Shown here in pieces: positions 34,646 through 43,526 of a DNA stretch of 64,000 nt; the stretch's first letter is position 1; each line of letters opens with the position of its first letter. The translations under genes were made by a program, and so were the position numbers. A model generated the notes under the pieces. The model was not told the DNA's origin. It worked only from the letters and a program-made list of their open reading frames with translations, and made no database searches. Source of the DNA: Streptomyces uncialis (lineage in GTDB: Bacteria; Actinomycetota; Actinomycetes; Streptomycetales; Streptomycetaceae); the NCBI RefSeq assembly GCF_001905345.1, contig NZ_LFBV01000001.1, forward strand, positions 1,189,321 to 1,253,320. The letters run 5' to 3'.

Positions 34646-35629
34646 ATGGACTGGCTGAAGAAGATCCCCGGGATCGGTCCGTATATCGGGCGGCTGATGG
34701 ACACACACGGTTGGCGCGCCTACGAGCGGCTTGAGGACGTGAAGTGGACGCAGCTCGCGGCGGCGATGACGTTCCTGAGCTTCCTCGCGCTGTTCCCGTT
34801 GATCACGGTGGCGGCGGCAGTGGCAGCGGCGACCCTGGACACTCAGGGACAGAAGAAGCTGGAGGAGAAGCTCTCCGAGCAGGTGCCCGGTATCTCCGAT
34901 CAGCTCGACATCAGCAGCCTGGTGGCCAACGCGGGCACCGTCGGACTGGTCGCGGGCGCGCTGCTGCTGTTCACGGGCATCGGGTGGGTCGGGTCGATGC
35001 GGGACTGCCTGCGGGCGGTGTGGAAGTTGCCCGACATCGAGGAGAACCCGGTTCTGCGCAAGGTCAAGGACGCGGTAGTGCTGGGCGGACTCGGTGGGGC
35101 GGGGCTGGTGTCCCTAGCCGCGTCGGCGCTCGCGTCGTCGGCGGTCGGCTGGGGGGCCCGGCTGCTCGGAGTGGACGACACGGGTTCGAGCGGGGCGCTG
35201 TTGCAGGTCATCGCGTTCACGGTGGCCGTGCTGGCGGACTTCCTGGTCCTGCTGTACGTACTGACCCTGTTGCCGGGAGTGCAGCCCGCGAGGCGGGACC
35301 TGGTGATCGCGGGGTTGATGGGAGCGGCTGGGTTCGAGCTGCTGAAGCTGCTGATCGGCAGCTACATCAGGGACATCGCGGGGCGCAGTATGTACGGCGC
35401 CTTCGGGGTTCCGGTGGCGCTGATGTTGTGGATCAACTTCACGGCGAAGCTGCTGTTGTACTGCGCCTCATGGACCGCTACCCGACGCCAGTCGACACCG
35501 TCCGAGGCGGAGAGACCCGGGGCCGGCAAGGGGCCCGACGACGGAGAGCCTGACGGGGCGGAGCCCACCGGGCACGGGAACGGCGGGGCGGCGGGTGCCG
35601 GGAGGGACGCACGGCCGAGCGGTGCCTAG
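34646..35629 (+). CDS. YihY/BrkB-family inner membrane protein
   Basis: A 327-residue protein from the ATG at 34646 with GGAGGAGG upstream. The family core has KWTQLAAAMTFLSFLALFPL, LLFTGIGWVGSMRDCLRAVW and MYGAFGVPVALMLWINFTAKLLL over six hydrophobic segments. The last ~50 residues are a charged Gly/Pro tail. These proteins were formerly misannotated as RNase BN, and their molecular role is unsettled. It is a single gene between PAP2 and the convergent carboxypeptidase gene. Confidence 0.92.
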   Translation: MDWLKKIPGIGPYIGRLMDTHGWRAYERLEDVKWTQLAAAMTFLSFLALFPLITVAAAVAAATLDTQGQKKLEEKLSEQVPGISDQLDISSLVANAGTVGLVAGALLLFTGIGWVGSMRDCLRAVWKLPDIEENPVLRKVKDAVVLGGLGGAGLVSLAASALASSAVGWGARLLGVDDTGSSGALLQVIAFTVAVLADFLVLLYVLTLLPGVQPARRDLVIAGLMGAAGFELLKLLIGSYIRDIAGRSMYGAFGVPVALMLWINFTAKLLLYCASWTATRRQSTPSEAERPGAGKGPDDGEPDGAEPTGHGNGGAAGAGRDARPSGA

Positions 35630-35730
35630 GAGAGCGCCCCACCTACGGCTGGGAGCGGCGGCGGGCCCATGTGAGGCCGGACGCCACCACACCGCGGCGT
35701 GGGGGCTGTCAGGCCCGAGTCAGGGCGGAT

Positions 35731-36990
35731 TCAGGGGCGGCGGGCCTGGGTGGGCCAGCGGCGGTTGATCACGAAGACGCCGGCCGCCAGGACGATCAGC
35801 GCGCCGCCCATGACGCCGAGGGCGATGCCCATCCCTCCGGAGGACTCCTGCGAGGAGGCCTTCGTGGTGGTGGAGTCCTTGCCCGAGGTGTCGGCGGCGC
35901 CGCCCGCCTGGGCCTGTGAACCTGAGCCCTCGCTCTCGCCGCCCCCGGTGTCCGCGCTCTTCGGGGGCACCAGCTCGCCCACCGGGGTGACCTTGCCGGC
36001 GGACTGGAACCCCCAGTCGAGGAGACGGGCGGTCTCCTTGTAGACGGCGTCGCGTTCCTTGCCGGAAGGGTTCATGACCGTGACGAGAAGGACCCGGCCG
36101 CCCCGTTCCGCGACACCGGTGAAGGTGGCTCCCGCGTTGGTCGTGTTGCCGTTCTTGACCCCGGCGATGCCCTTGTAAGGGCTGAGGCCGTAGGAACCGC
36201 TGAGGAGGCGATTGGTGTTCTGGATCTCGAAGGACGGCCGCTTCTTGCCCTTCTTCGCCTCCGCGGGGAACTGGGCTCGCAGGGTCGCGGAGTACTCCCG
36301 GAAGTCCTTCTTCTGGAGCCCCGACCGGGCGATCAGGGTCAGGTCGTACGCGGAGGAGACCTGCTCTGCCTCGTCGTACCCGTCGGGGGAGACGACCTTG
36401 GTGTCGAGTGCCTGGAGTTCTTCGGCGTGCTTCTGCATATCGGCGACGGTCTGCGGGATGCCGCCGTTCATCGCGGAGAGGACACGCACGGCGTCGTTGC
36501 CGGAGCGGAGGAAGACGCCGAGCCACAGATCGTGGACCGAGTACGTCTGCTCCTCCTTGATGCCGACCAGGCTGGAGCCGGCCCCGAGACCGGCGAGGTC
36601 GGAAGGCGCGACCTTGTGGTTCTGCGTCTTCGGGAACTTGGGCAGGACGGTGTCCGCGAACAGCATCTTCAGAGTGCTGGCGGGCGGCAGCCGCCAGTGG
36701 GCGTTGTGTGCGGCGAGGACCGCGCCGGATTCGGCGTCGGCGACGATCCAGGACCGGCCGGTCAGATCCTTCGGCAGGACAGGGGCGCCCGCCCCGAGAT
36801 CGACCTGGGTGCCGGGCTTGCCGAGCCGGACCCCGCCCACCGAGGACATCATGCTCGGTGGCTTGATCGTCTCCTTCTTGTCCTTGGGCTTCTCGTCCGC
36901 GTAGGCGACGGGGGCCAGGGCGGACCAGGACAAGGCGGAGGCGACCAGCAACGCGGTCACCCTCTTCGTGGGGGCGAGGATGGCAGACAC
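35731..36990 (-). CDS. D-alanyl-D-alanine carboxypeptidase (penicillin-binding protein, S11)
   Basis: A 419-residue protein from the GTG at 36990. A signal peptide (~9-31) ends near PVAYADEK. Active-site motifs are PPASTLKML (S-x-x-K), LRSGNDAVR (S-x-N) and GVKNGNTTNAG (K-N-G in place of the usual KTG). A Gly/Ser/Ala linker leads to a C-terminal TM anchor (~387-410, GGALIVLAAGVFVI) and an Arg-rich end. It trims the terminal D-Ala of peptidoglycan stem peptides outside the membrane. Two overlapping frames extend upstream, but the signal peptide fixes the start. Confidence 0.93.
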   Translation of the reverse strand: MSAILAPTKRVTALLVASALSWSALAPVAYADEKPKDKKETIKPPSMMSSVGGVRLGKPGTQVDLGAGAPVLPKDLTGRSWIVADAESGAVLAAHNAHWRLPPASTLKMLFADTVLPKFPKTQNHKVAPSDLAGLGAGSSLVGIKEEQTYSVHDLWLGVFLRSGNDAVRVLSAMNGGIPQTVADMQKHAEELQALDTKVVSPDGYDEAEQVSSAYDLTLIARSGLQKKDFREYSATLRAQFPAEAKKGKKRPSFEIQNTNRLLSGSYGLSPYKGIAGVKNGNTTNAGATFTGVAERGGRVLLVTVMNPSGKERDAVYKETARLLDWGFQSAGKVTPVGELVPPKSADTGGGESEGSGSQAQAGGAADTSGKDSTTTKASSQESSGGMGIALGVMGGALIVLAAGVFVINRRWPTQARRP

Positions 36991-37222
36991 GGTCGAGAAG
37001 GTACCGGCACTTCCTGGGAGCGCTTCGCGCGAGGTGCTCCCTGCCCGCTGCGGTACTGGGGTCGCTGTCCGGAAGTGGCCGTGAAGATGGCGGGAACACC
37101 CTGCTCGGGTGGCGGCGGCGGGGCTGTGAGGAGGGAGTGGGCCGGGGCGGTCGGTCCGGTCGGCCACGGACCCGGCGCCACCCTGTGAGCGGGCACGCCG
37201 GAGCGGTCGCGATACTGAGGTC

Positions 37223-37465
37223 ATGAAGCTCAGCCGCCCCGTCTCCTGGTTCCTGCTCGCCTTCGGGGTGTGGAGCTGGGTCATCTGGATCACTTTCGCC
37301 AAGAATCTGTGGAAGGACGGCAGCGGCCTCGCCTTCGACGACGCGGGCGACCCGACCGGATACTTCTGGGTTCACCTGCTGCTCGCCGTTGTGTCCTTTG
37401 TTCTGGGGACGGTGGTGGGGGCCATCGGGTTGCGTGGGGTGCGTGCACTGCGGGCCGGTTCATAG
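37223..37465 (+). CDS. SCO4848-family small membrane protein
   Basis: An 80-residue protein with two TM helices (about 7-27 and 47-70) joined by a short FAKNLWKDGSGLAFDDAGDPTGYF loop, which resembles the actinomycete SCO4848 family I remember. TGAGGTC precedes the ATG. Function unknown. It is divergent from the carboxypeptidase gene and precedes the metallophosphoesterase. Confidence 0.88.
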   Translation: MKLSRPVSWFLLAFGVWSWVIWITFAKNLWKDGSGLAFDDAGDPTGYFWVHLLLAVVSFVLGTVVGAIGLRGVRALRAGS

Positions 37466-37602
37466 ATTCGGAGGTTCGGGCGCCGGTCGCTCGCGCGCGG
37501 GAGGGTAATCCGCGTCACAGCACCCGTTCGGGGTCTCTTCCGGGTCCAGGGAACTCAGGGACCGGGAGCGGTAGTTACACAGAGTGAGTCAGCACAGGAA
37601 AA

Positions 37603-39528
37603 ATGGGGGGTCCGATGCTGGTCGTGCTTCTGATCGGCCTGACCGTCTTCACGGTGATCACCGGTCTCCAGTGGTACGTGTGGCGGCGCATGGTGCGTGA
37701 CACCACGGTCAAGGGCACGGTGGCCCGTCGTCTGGGATCGGCGGTGTTCGTGGCCGGCCCGCTGTTGATGCTCGGCGCGCTGGCGAGCGGGCGGCTCGGG
37801 GCGCCCTTCTGGTTGCAGCAGACACTCGCCTGGCCGGGCTACTTCTGGGTGGCTCTGATGCTGTACCTGATGCTCGCGCTGCTTGTGGGCGAGGGGGTCC
37901 GGCCGCTGTTGAGACGTTTCCTCGATCGCCGGGACGCCGGGCGAGCCAGCGGTCGTGGACCGCGGACTGCGCAGGGTGCGGGGACGGGCCGGGGGGCCGG
38001 ATCTGGGGTCGTTGAACCCGGGGGCATCGGTTCTGGCCCTGCCGGTCCTGGCACGGTCGGTCCTGGCACTGCCGGTCCCGAAGGTGACGCGCCCGGAGGT
38101 ATTGGTCCTGGGGGCGCCGGGGCGCAGACCTTGGTGGGGACCGCTGTGGGGGTTCCTGCTGGGGCTGAGCCCGCTGAGCCCGCTGAGCCCGCTGGGGCGG
38201 ATGCGGGTGTAGGCGCGGATACGGGTGCCTCGGGTGCGCTGAGCGGGGTCGGTGCAGGTTCGGCCGTGGTGGCCGAGGCCAGGACCGGAGCGGGTGCCTC
38301 CGCCGGTACGGGGTCCCTGCGTACGGCGGAGGCCGTGACCTCTTCGGACGGGGATCTCTCCGTCGCTCACCCCGATACGGCCGGCGTCACTCTCGTCGGC
38401 CACGCCCCGTCCACCGGCCACGCCCCGGCTACTGGGCCTGCCTCGGTCGCCGGTTCTGCCTCGGGTACAGAGCCCACCGAGCTCACCGGATCCGCTGATG
38501 GCGCCGGACATGTCGGCCGCGACGGGCCGACCGGGTCAGTCGGGTCGGCCCGGCCGACTGGGTCCACCGAGCTGATCGAGGGTTCTGACCGCGCCGAGAC
38601 TGTTGGCCGGAGCCGGGCCGCCGAGGGGGTCCAGCCGGTGGAGGTGACCCAGCTCGTCGGGGCAGACCGGGCCGCTGGGGTCGGCGGGACCGCGACGGCG
38701 GGGCCGTCGCGGCGGTTGTTCGTCTCGCGGCTGGTCGCGGGCACCGCGTTCGCCGCGGCGACGGCCACCGTGGGTGCGGGTGCGTACGGGGTGCTCAACG
38801 GGCCCAAGGTGAAGCGGGTGACCGTGCCGCTCGCGAAGCTGCCGCGGTCCGCGCACGGCTTCCGGATAGCCGTGGTCAGCGACATCCACCTCGGTCCGAT
38901 CCTGGGACGTTCCTTCGCCGAGCGGGTGGTGCGGACGATCAACTCCACGCAGCCCGATCTCATCGCCATTGTCGGGGACCTGGTCGACGGCGATGTGGCG
39001 GACCTGGGGCCGGCCGCCGAGCCGCTGGCGCGGTTGCGGGCCAGACATGGGACGTACTTCGTCACGGGAAACCATGAGTACTTCTCGGGTGCGGAGCAGT
39101 GGGTGGACGAGGTTCGGGACCTGGGCCTTCACCCGATGGAGAACGTCCGTACGGAGCTGCCCGGGTTCGATCTCGCAGGGGTCAACGACCTGGCGGGGGA
39201 GGGCGAGGGGGACGGGCCCGACTTCGAGCGGGCTCTCGGGGGCCGCGACACCGCACGGGCCTCGGTACTGCTCGCGCATCAGCCGATCGTGATCCATGAC
39301 GCCGTACGTCACGGGGTGGACCTCCAGCTCTCCGGGCATACGCACGGCGGACAGCTGTGGCCGGTGAGCTATCTCGCCGGATTCCAGAATCCGACCCTGG
39401 CGGGGCTGGAGCGTTACGGGGACACCCAGCTCTATGTCACTCGGGGTGCCGGGGCCTGGGGGCCGCCCGTGCGGGTCGGGGCGGAGTCGGACATCACCGT
39501 GGTGGAACTCGCTTCGAAGCAGGCGTGA
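37603..39528 (+). CDS. Membrane-anchored calcineurin-like metallophosphoesterase with long linker
   Basis: A 641-residue protein. Three or four TM helices occur in residues 1-105. Then come ~260 residues of Gly/Ala/Pro/Thr-rich linker (~110-370), a further hydrophobic segment (VSRLVAGTAFAAATATVGAGAYG) and the phosphoesterase domain (~405-640). Metal ligands appear in VSDIHLG, VGDLVDGD, VTGNHEY and SGHTHGGQLWP, the YkuE-like pattern. It probably hydrolyses a lipid or nucleotide phosphate at the membrane. An ATG at 37615 is an alternative start. The linker is far longer than I expect for the family. Confidence 0.9.
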   Translation: MGGPMLVVLLIGLTVFTVITGLQWYVWRRMVRDTTVKGTVARRLGSAVFVAGPLLMLGALASGRLGAPFWLQQTLAWPGYFWVALMLYLMLALLVGEGVRPLLRRFLDRRDAGRASGRGPRTAQGAGTGRGAGSGVVEPGGIGSGPAGPGTVGPGTAGPEGDAPGGIGPGGAGAQTLVGTAVGVPAGAEPAEPAEPAGADAGVGADTGASGALSGVGAGSAVVAEARTGAGASAGTGSLRTAEAVTSSDGDLSVAHPDTAGVTLVGHAPSTGHAPATGPASVAGSASGTEPTELTGSADGAGHVGRDGPTGSVGSARPTGSTELIEGSDRAETVGRSRAAEGVQPVEVTQLVGADRAAGVGGTATAGPSRRLFVSRLVAGTAFAAATATVGAGAYGVLNGPKVKRVTVPLAKLPRSAHGFRIAVVSDIHLGPILGRSFAERVVRTINSTQPDLIAIVGDLVDGDVADLGPAAEPLARLRARHGTYFVTGNHEYFSGAEQWVDEVRDLGLHPMENVRTELPGFDLAGVNDLAGEGEGDGPDFERALGGRDTARASVLLAHQPIVIHDAVRHGVDLQLSGHTHGGQLWPVSYLAGFQNPTLAGLERYGDTQLYVTRGAGAWGPPVRVGAESDITVVELASKQA

Positions 39529-40126
39529 GTTCGGCCCCCTCGTGGCCCTTACGACTTCACGGTCCGCGGTGGAGCGTGTGAGCCGGTAGGCCGGCGGGGT
39601 TGGTGGGTCTGCGGGGTGGTGCGGTGATGGCGTGTGTCCGTGGACGCGGTGGTGCGACCGGCGGGTTCAGGCCACGGATTGGTTCATGGGACGCGGCCGG
39701 GTGTTGGAGGTCCTGCGGTCGGTGGGGTCGGTCGGGGTCGGCGACGTGGGTCCGGGCTCGTACCAGCTGTGCGAGGAAGGTGTGGCGACAGGCAGGCTGA
39801 GCAGCGTGGGGTGTCGGTGGTCTGGTGCCGTACGGGTGGCGTGACGCGGGGTTGCGCGGGGTTCGCGTATCTGTCCGAGTGGCCTGTGGCCGCGTTGGTG
39901 GTCGGCTCGTGCGATTGCCGGGGGCTGAGGTGTGCTCTGTCCCTGTTCGCCCGGTCCGGGCCGGGGCGGGCCTGCTTCAGGCAGGGTGTCGCGCGGTCGG
40001 ACGTGGCCGAATCTCCATGGGTTCGCGACACTTCCGGGACACCGTACGGCCGTCGGAGCCTGCATCATGTGTCGCACCCGTGTGCGTCGTGTGGGTGCTG
40101 TGTTTCGAGCGGTGGAGGAGGGGACG
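39529..40126. other. 598-bp gap without a convincing gene
   Basis: G/T-rich plus strand with several overlapping short frames, none with domain or codon support. Shallow inverted elements occur near 39950-39985 (CCGGTCCGGGCCGG and GCCTGCTTCAGGC). Confidence 0.45.
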
Positions 40127-40561
40127 GTGTCGCGTCGCAATGTCTTCCGCCTCCCGCGTCATCCCGCGTCCGTGGCCCTCGCCCGGCGGCGCGTGCATGA
40201 CCATCTGATCGCGTGGGGACGTACCGAGGGTGACGGTTCGCTGGACGACACGGTGTTGCTGATCTCGGAGCTCGCCACCAACTCGGTTCGATACGGACCT
40301 GGTTCGGAGGGGGAGTTCGAGGTCGCCGTCACGGTTCTCGCGGACGGCGCGTGCTTCATCGAGGTCACCGATGCGAGTGGGCAGAGTCCTCGAATACGGG
40401 GGGCGGGCACCTGGTACGAGGAGGGTGGGCGCGGGCTGCGGCTGGTGGAGACGCTTACCGAGGCGTGGGGCGTCTGGCATCGGGGATGCGGTGGCACGAC
40501 GGTGTGGGCCCTGGTGCCCGTGACGCCCACACCTCTGCCAGGGGGCACCCCCGCCCCGTGA
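40127..40561 (+). CDS. RsbW-like serine/threonine kinase (stand-alone HATPase)
   Basis: A 144-residue GHKL ATPase from the GTG at 40127, with GGAGGAGGGG upstream. N-box LLISELATNSVRYG, G1 VTDASGQSPRI and G2 GRGLRLVETLTEAWG are intact. This family is very expanded in Streptomyces and acts as anti-sigma or STAS-kinase switches. No partner STAS or sigma gene is adjacent. An ATG at 40067 in the same frame would add 20 residues but lacks a binding site. Confidence 0.9.
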   Translation: MSRRNVFRLPRHPASVALARRRVHDHLIAWGRTEGDGSLDDTVLLISELATNSVRYGPGSEGEFEVAVTVLADGACFIEVTDASGQSPRIRGAGTWYEEGGRGLRLVETLTEAWGVWHRGCGGTTVWALVPVTPTPLPGGTPAP

Positions 40562-40625
40562 CACGCCCCCTCCGTGACACCCCAGCCTCGTGACACCCCA
40601 GCCTCGGGCCGCGCTGATGTACCCC

Positions 40626-42176
40626 CTACCCGGCCGCGCCTTGCACCGGGAGGGACACCAGTACCGTGAGGCCGCCGTTCGGCCGGGGCTGTACCGTCAC
40701 GTGGCCTCCGTGTGCCTCGACGACCCCGCGGACGATGGCCATTCCCAGGCCGCTGCCCGCGCCTCCGCCCGCGCCTCCGCCCAGGCCGCTGCCCGCGCCT
40801 CCGCCCGTGCCACTGCCACTGCCACTGCCAGTGCCAGTGCCAGTGCCTCCGCCCGCGCGGAAGAAGCGGTCGAACACCCGGGACACGTCCTCCTCGGCCA
40901 GCCCCGGGCCACGGTCCGCCACCGAGAGCCGGACCACGGAGTCCACCCGTTCCACCGTCAGCGTGACCGCCGTGGAGGCGGGCGTGTGCACGCGGACGTT
41001 GCCGACCAGGTTCCCCAGCACCTGACGCAACCCGGACTCGTCCGCGTACACCAGCAGCACCCCGTCGGCCGCTACCGTCACGGGCCGCTCGGGTTGCTGC
41101 ACCCGGAGGTCCGCAGCGGCCTCGCGGGCCAGGGCGCACAGGTCGACGTTGCGCAGCCGCAGCTCGGGCCGCTGGTCCAGGCGGGCGAGGGTGAGCAGTT
41201 CGTCCACCAGGTGGTGCATCCGGTCCACCTCGGAGTTGATCCTGGTCCAGGCCCGGGCGCGTTCACCGGGGGCGATCAGCATCCCCTTCTCGTAGAGCTG
41301 GAGATAGCCGCGGATCGCGGACAGCGGGGTGCGCAGCTCGTGCGAGGCGTCCGCGACGAACCGTCGCAGCTGCTCCGCGCTGCGCTCCCGGGTCAGATAC
41401 GCGGTCTCGACCTGCTGGAGCATGGAGTTGAGCGCGAGCCGCAGCTGTTCGACCTCCGTGGCCGGATGCTTGCTGGACGGGACCCGGCGGGTCAGATCGC
41501 CGTCGGCGATCGCGGACGCGGTCTCGACCATGCCCTCCAGCGGACGCAGCCGGTGGCGCGCGCCGATCATCGTGAGCACCGCGAGCAGACCCAGCAGCAC
41601 CGCGCTGAGCCCGAGATCGGCCCGTAGGGCCTTGCGGATGTTGGCGTGCACGGCCTCGGTCGACGCGGCCAGCAGCACCGTCGTCCCGTCGTCGAGCATG
41701 GCGGCGACCGCGCGGTGCGGCTCGCCGTCCAGTGTCACGTCCTGGACCCGGGCGTCGCGGGCGAGGCCCGCGGCGTCGTCGACCGCGGCGGCGAGCGCGC
41801 GTTGGCGCCCGGTGGGCTCCAGGGCCGCCACCCGGATGGGTCCGCCGGTCGTGTCCAGTGCCACGAACAGGGAGTTCGAGTGGGGCAGCGCACCCGGCTG
41901 GTCGCCCTTCGGGGAGAGCTGGTCGAGGGCGATGCCCAGTTCGCTGAGGGTCTCGATCTGCTGGAGGGTGAGCCGGGAGTGCTGGAGGGCGGAGCGGGTG
42001 GCGTGCAGCTGGTCGTCGATGCTGTCGAGGAAGAAGTGCCGCATCCCCATCATGCTCACGGCGCTCGCGACGACGATCCCGAGGGCGAGCAGTCCGACGT
42101 TGAGCAGGGTCAGCTTGGCGCGCAGGGACCGTGCCCCGCGGTGCGGCCGGTGGCGCCGGTACGCGCGAGAGACCAT
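40626..42176 (-). CDS. Sensor histidine kinase with Gly-rich insertion in the ATP lid
   Basis: A 516-residue kinase from the ATG at 42176, 5 bp after the response-regulator stop. TM1 is ~20-42, followed by an extracytoplasmic sensor of ~145 residues, TM2 (~188-207), HAMP, H-box ADASHELRTPLSAIRG (~275) and N-box VLGNLVGNVRVHTP. G1 is VADRGPGLAEEDV and G2 is GLGMAIVRGVVEAHGG. Between RVFDRFFR and the G2 box lies a ~36-residue run of Gly/Ser/Thr/Ala encoded by 6-bp repeats at 40746-40858. It falls in the mobile ATP lid and probably folds out. It forms a two-component pair with 42182-43102. Confidence 0.93.
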   Translation of the reverse strand: MVSRAYRRHRPHRGARSLRAKLTLLNVGLLALGIVVASAVSMMGMRHFFLDSIDDQLHATRSALQHSRLTLQQIETLSELGIALDQLSPKGDQPGALPHSNSLFVALDTTGGPIRVAALEPTGRQRALAAAVDDAAGLARDARVQDVTLDGEPHRAVAAMLDDGTTVLLAASTEAVHANIRKALRADLGLSAVLLGLLAVLTMIGARHRLRPLEGMVETASAIADGDLTRRVPSSKHPATEVEQLRLALNSMLQQVETAYLTRERSAEQLRRFVADASHELRTPLSAIRGYLQLYEKGMLIAPGERARAWTRINSEVDRMHHLVDELLTLARLDQRPELRLRNVDLCALAREAAADLRVQQPERPVTVAADGVLLVYADESGLRQVLGNLVGNVRVHTPASTAVTLTVERVDSVVRLSVADRGPGLAEEDVSRVFDRFFRAGGGTGTGTGSGSGSGTGGGAGSGLGGGAGGGAGSGLGMAIVRGVVEAHGGHVTVQPRPNGGLTVLVSLPVQGAAG

Positions 42177-42181
42177 GGCCG

Positions 42182-43102
42182 TCAGACGAGCCCGTAGCCG
42201 ACCCCGCGCCGGGTCGTGATCAACGGCGGCCCCAGCGCGTCGAGTTTGCGGCGCAGATAGCTGATGTACGTCTCCACCACGGTCGACTCGGCCGCGTGCT
42301 CGTACTGCCACACATGACGTAGGAGCTGTTCCTTCGGGACGATCTGCCCGGCGTTGCGGACGAGGAAGCGCAGCAGCGCGTACTCGGTGGGGGTGAGCTG
42401 AGTGCTGCGGCCGGCGCGGCGGACGCTGTACGTCGTCTCGTCGAGCTCCAGGTCGCCGTGGCGCAGCGGCGGGCGGCGGGGGAGGACGTCGGCGGGGCGG
42501 GTGCGGCGCAGGACGGCGGCGATCCGGGCGACCACCTCGTCGATGTGGAACGGTTTGGTGATGTAGTCGTCGCCGACGCCGAGGGCCCCGACGATCTCGG
42601 CGGGCGCGTCCCGGGCGGTGAGGAAGACGATCGCCGTCTCCGGTTGCGCGGTGCGCAGTTCCCGTCCGAGCTCGCGGCCGTCGCCGTCGGGGAGCATCAC
42701 ATCGAGGAGCACGGCGTCCGGGCGGACCCGCTCGACGAGGTACCGGGCCTGGCGGACGGTGGCCGCGGTGGACACCTCGAAGCCGTGGTAGCGCAGGGCG
42801 ATGGACAGGACGTCGGCGATGCTCGGCTCGTCCTCGACGACGAGCACCCCGGCGCCCGGGAGCCCTGTCGGGTCGCCGCCTGTGGGCCCGGCGTTCCCTG
42901 GCGGGGCGTCGCTGTTGCCCCCGGGGTTCCCTGGCCGGGCGTCGCTCGTACCTCCGGGGCTCCCCGGCCGGGTGTCGCCTGTGCCTCCGGCGTTCCTTGG
43001 CGGGCCCTCGCTCGTGGCACCGGCCGCGGCGGAGCCGCCGGAACCGCCCGGGTCCCGTCCCTCCACCGCACCGGCGCCGCGCTGCTGACTGGGCTCGCTC
43101 AT
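42182..43102 (-). CDS. OmpR-family response regulator with repeat-rich N-terminus
   Basis: A 306-residue regulator. Residues 1-85 are disordered, with ~12-residue PGNPGGTSDARPG-like repeats. The receiver (~86-200) has VVEDEPSIADVL, the acceptor Asp in VLLDVMLPDGDGRE, FLTARD and DDYITKPFH. The winged helix (~215-306) has QLTPTEYALLRFLVRNAG and TYISYLRRKLDALG. The next gene, the histidine kinase, starts 5 bp downstream. The divergent MMPL transporter across a 424-bp region is a plausible target. The unusual N-terminus makes the start at 43102 slightly uncertain. Confidence 0.92.
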   Translation of the reverse strand: MSEPSQQRGAGAVEGRDPGGSGGSAAAGATSEGPPRNAGGTGDTRPGSPGGTSDARPGNPGGNSDAPPGNAGPTGGDPTGLPGAGVLVVEDEPSIADVLSIALRYHGFEVSTAATVRQARYLVERVRPDAVLLDVMLPDGDGRELGRELRTAQPETAIVFLTARDAPAEIVGALGVGDDYITKPFHIDEVVARIAAVLRRTRPADVLPRRPPLRHGDLELDETTYSVRRAGRSTQLTPTEYALLRFLVRNAGQIVPKEQLLRHVWQYEHAAESTVVETYISYLRRKLDALGPPLITTRRGVGYGLV

Positions 43103-43526
43103 GCCCTCAGTATCGGTCCCGTGACCGTCCCGGTGACTGTTCAGAGCTTGGGAGTTCCCTGAGAAATAGGGGGAGTTGGCGGCGCGAATGGCACCGGACG
43201 GCACGGGGGACGACACCGGACGGCCGGGGACAGTCATGGCTGCCCGTCGTACCGGCGCCCACGCGAGCTGTCGTCCTGGCGCCGTCGCCCCCGAGCGGTG
43301 GAGAACCCTGGGAGTCCGTTGGGAAGCCTGGGAGTCCGCTGGGAAGCCTGTGAGCCGGTTGGGAACCCTGGGAGTCGGTTGGGAGTCCCGTCCGGGGCGT
43401 CCCGCGTGCCTCCTCACCGTCCGATGCTGGGTCCGACCCGGGGGGCCGAGTGCGGCGCGGCGGTGATCGGCGGCGACTTGGGCCGCCGGTGTCCGCCGTG
43501 CCGCGTGAACAGAAGGAGCGGACGAC
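43103..43526. promoter_or_regulatory. Divergent region between response regulator and MMPL gene
   Basis: This 424-bp gap separates the outward-pointing response regulator (left) and MMPL transporter (right). Besides the 20-bp tandem array at 43291-43390 it shows no gene. The MMPL GTG is served by AGAAGGAG at 43511-43518. Confidence 0.5.
43291..43390. repeat. 20-bp tandem repeat (five units) between response regulator and MMPL gene
   Basis: Units of exactly 20 bp related to GGGAGTCCGTTGGGAAGCCT occupy 43311-43330, 43331-43350, 43351-43370 and 43371-43390, with a more diverged unit at 43291-43310. Confidence 0.88.

Noticed and set aside
35720..37375. 551-codon minus-strand frame overlapping the D,D-carboxypeptidase
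   Set aside because: The alternative frame (35731-36990) holds the signal peptide and S-x-x-K/S-x-N/KNG motifs; this one is an Arg-rich shadow.
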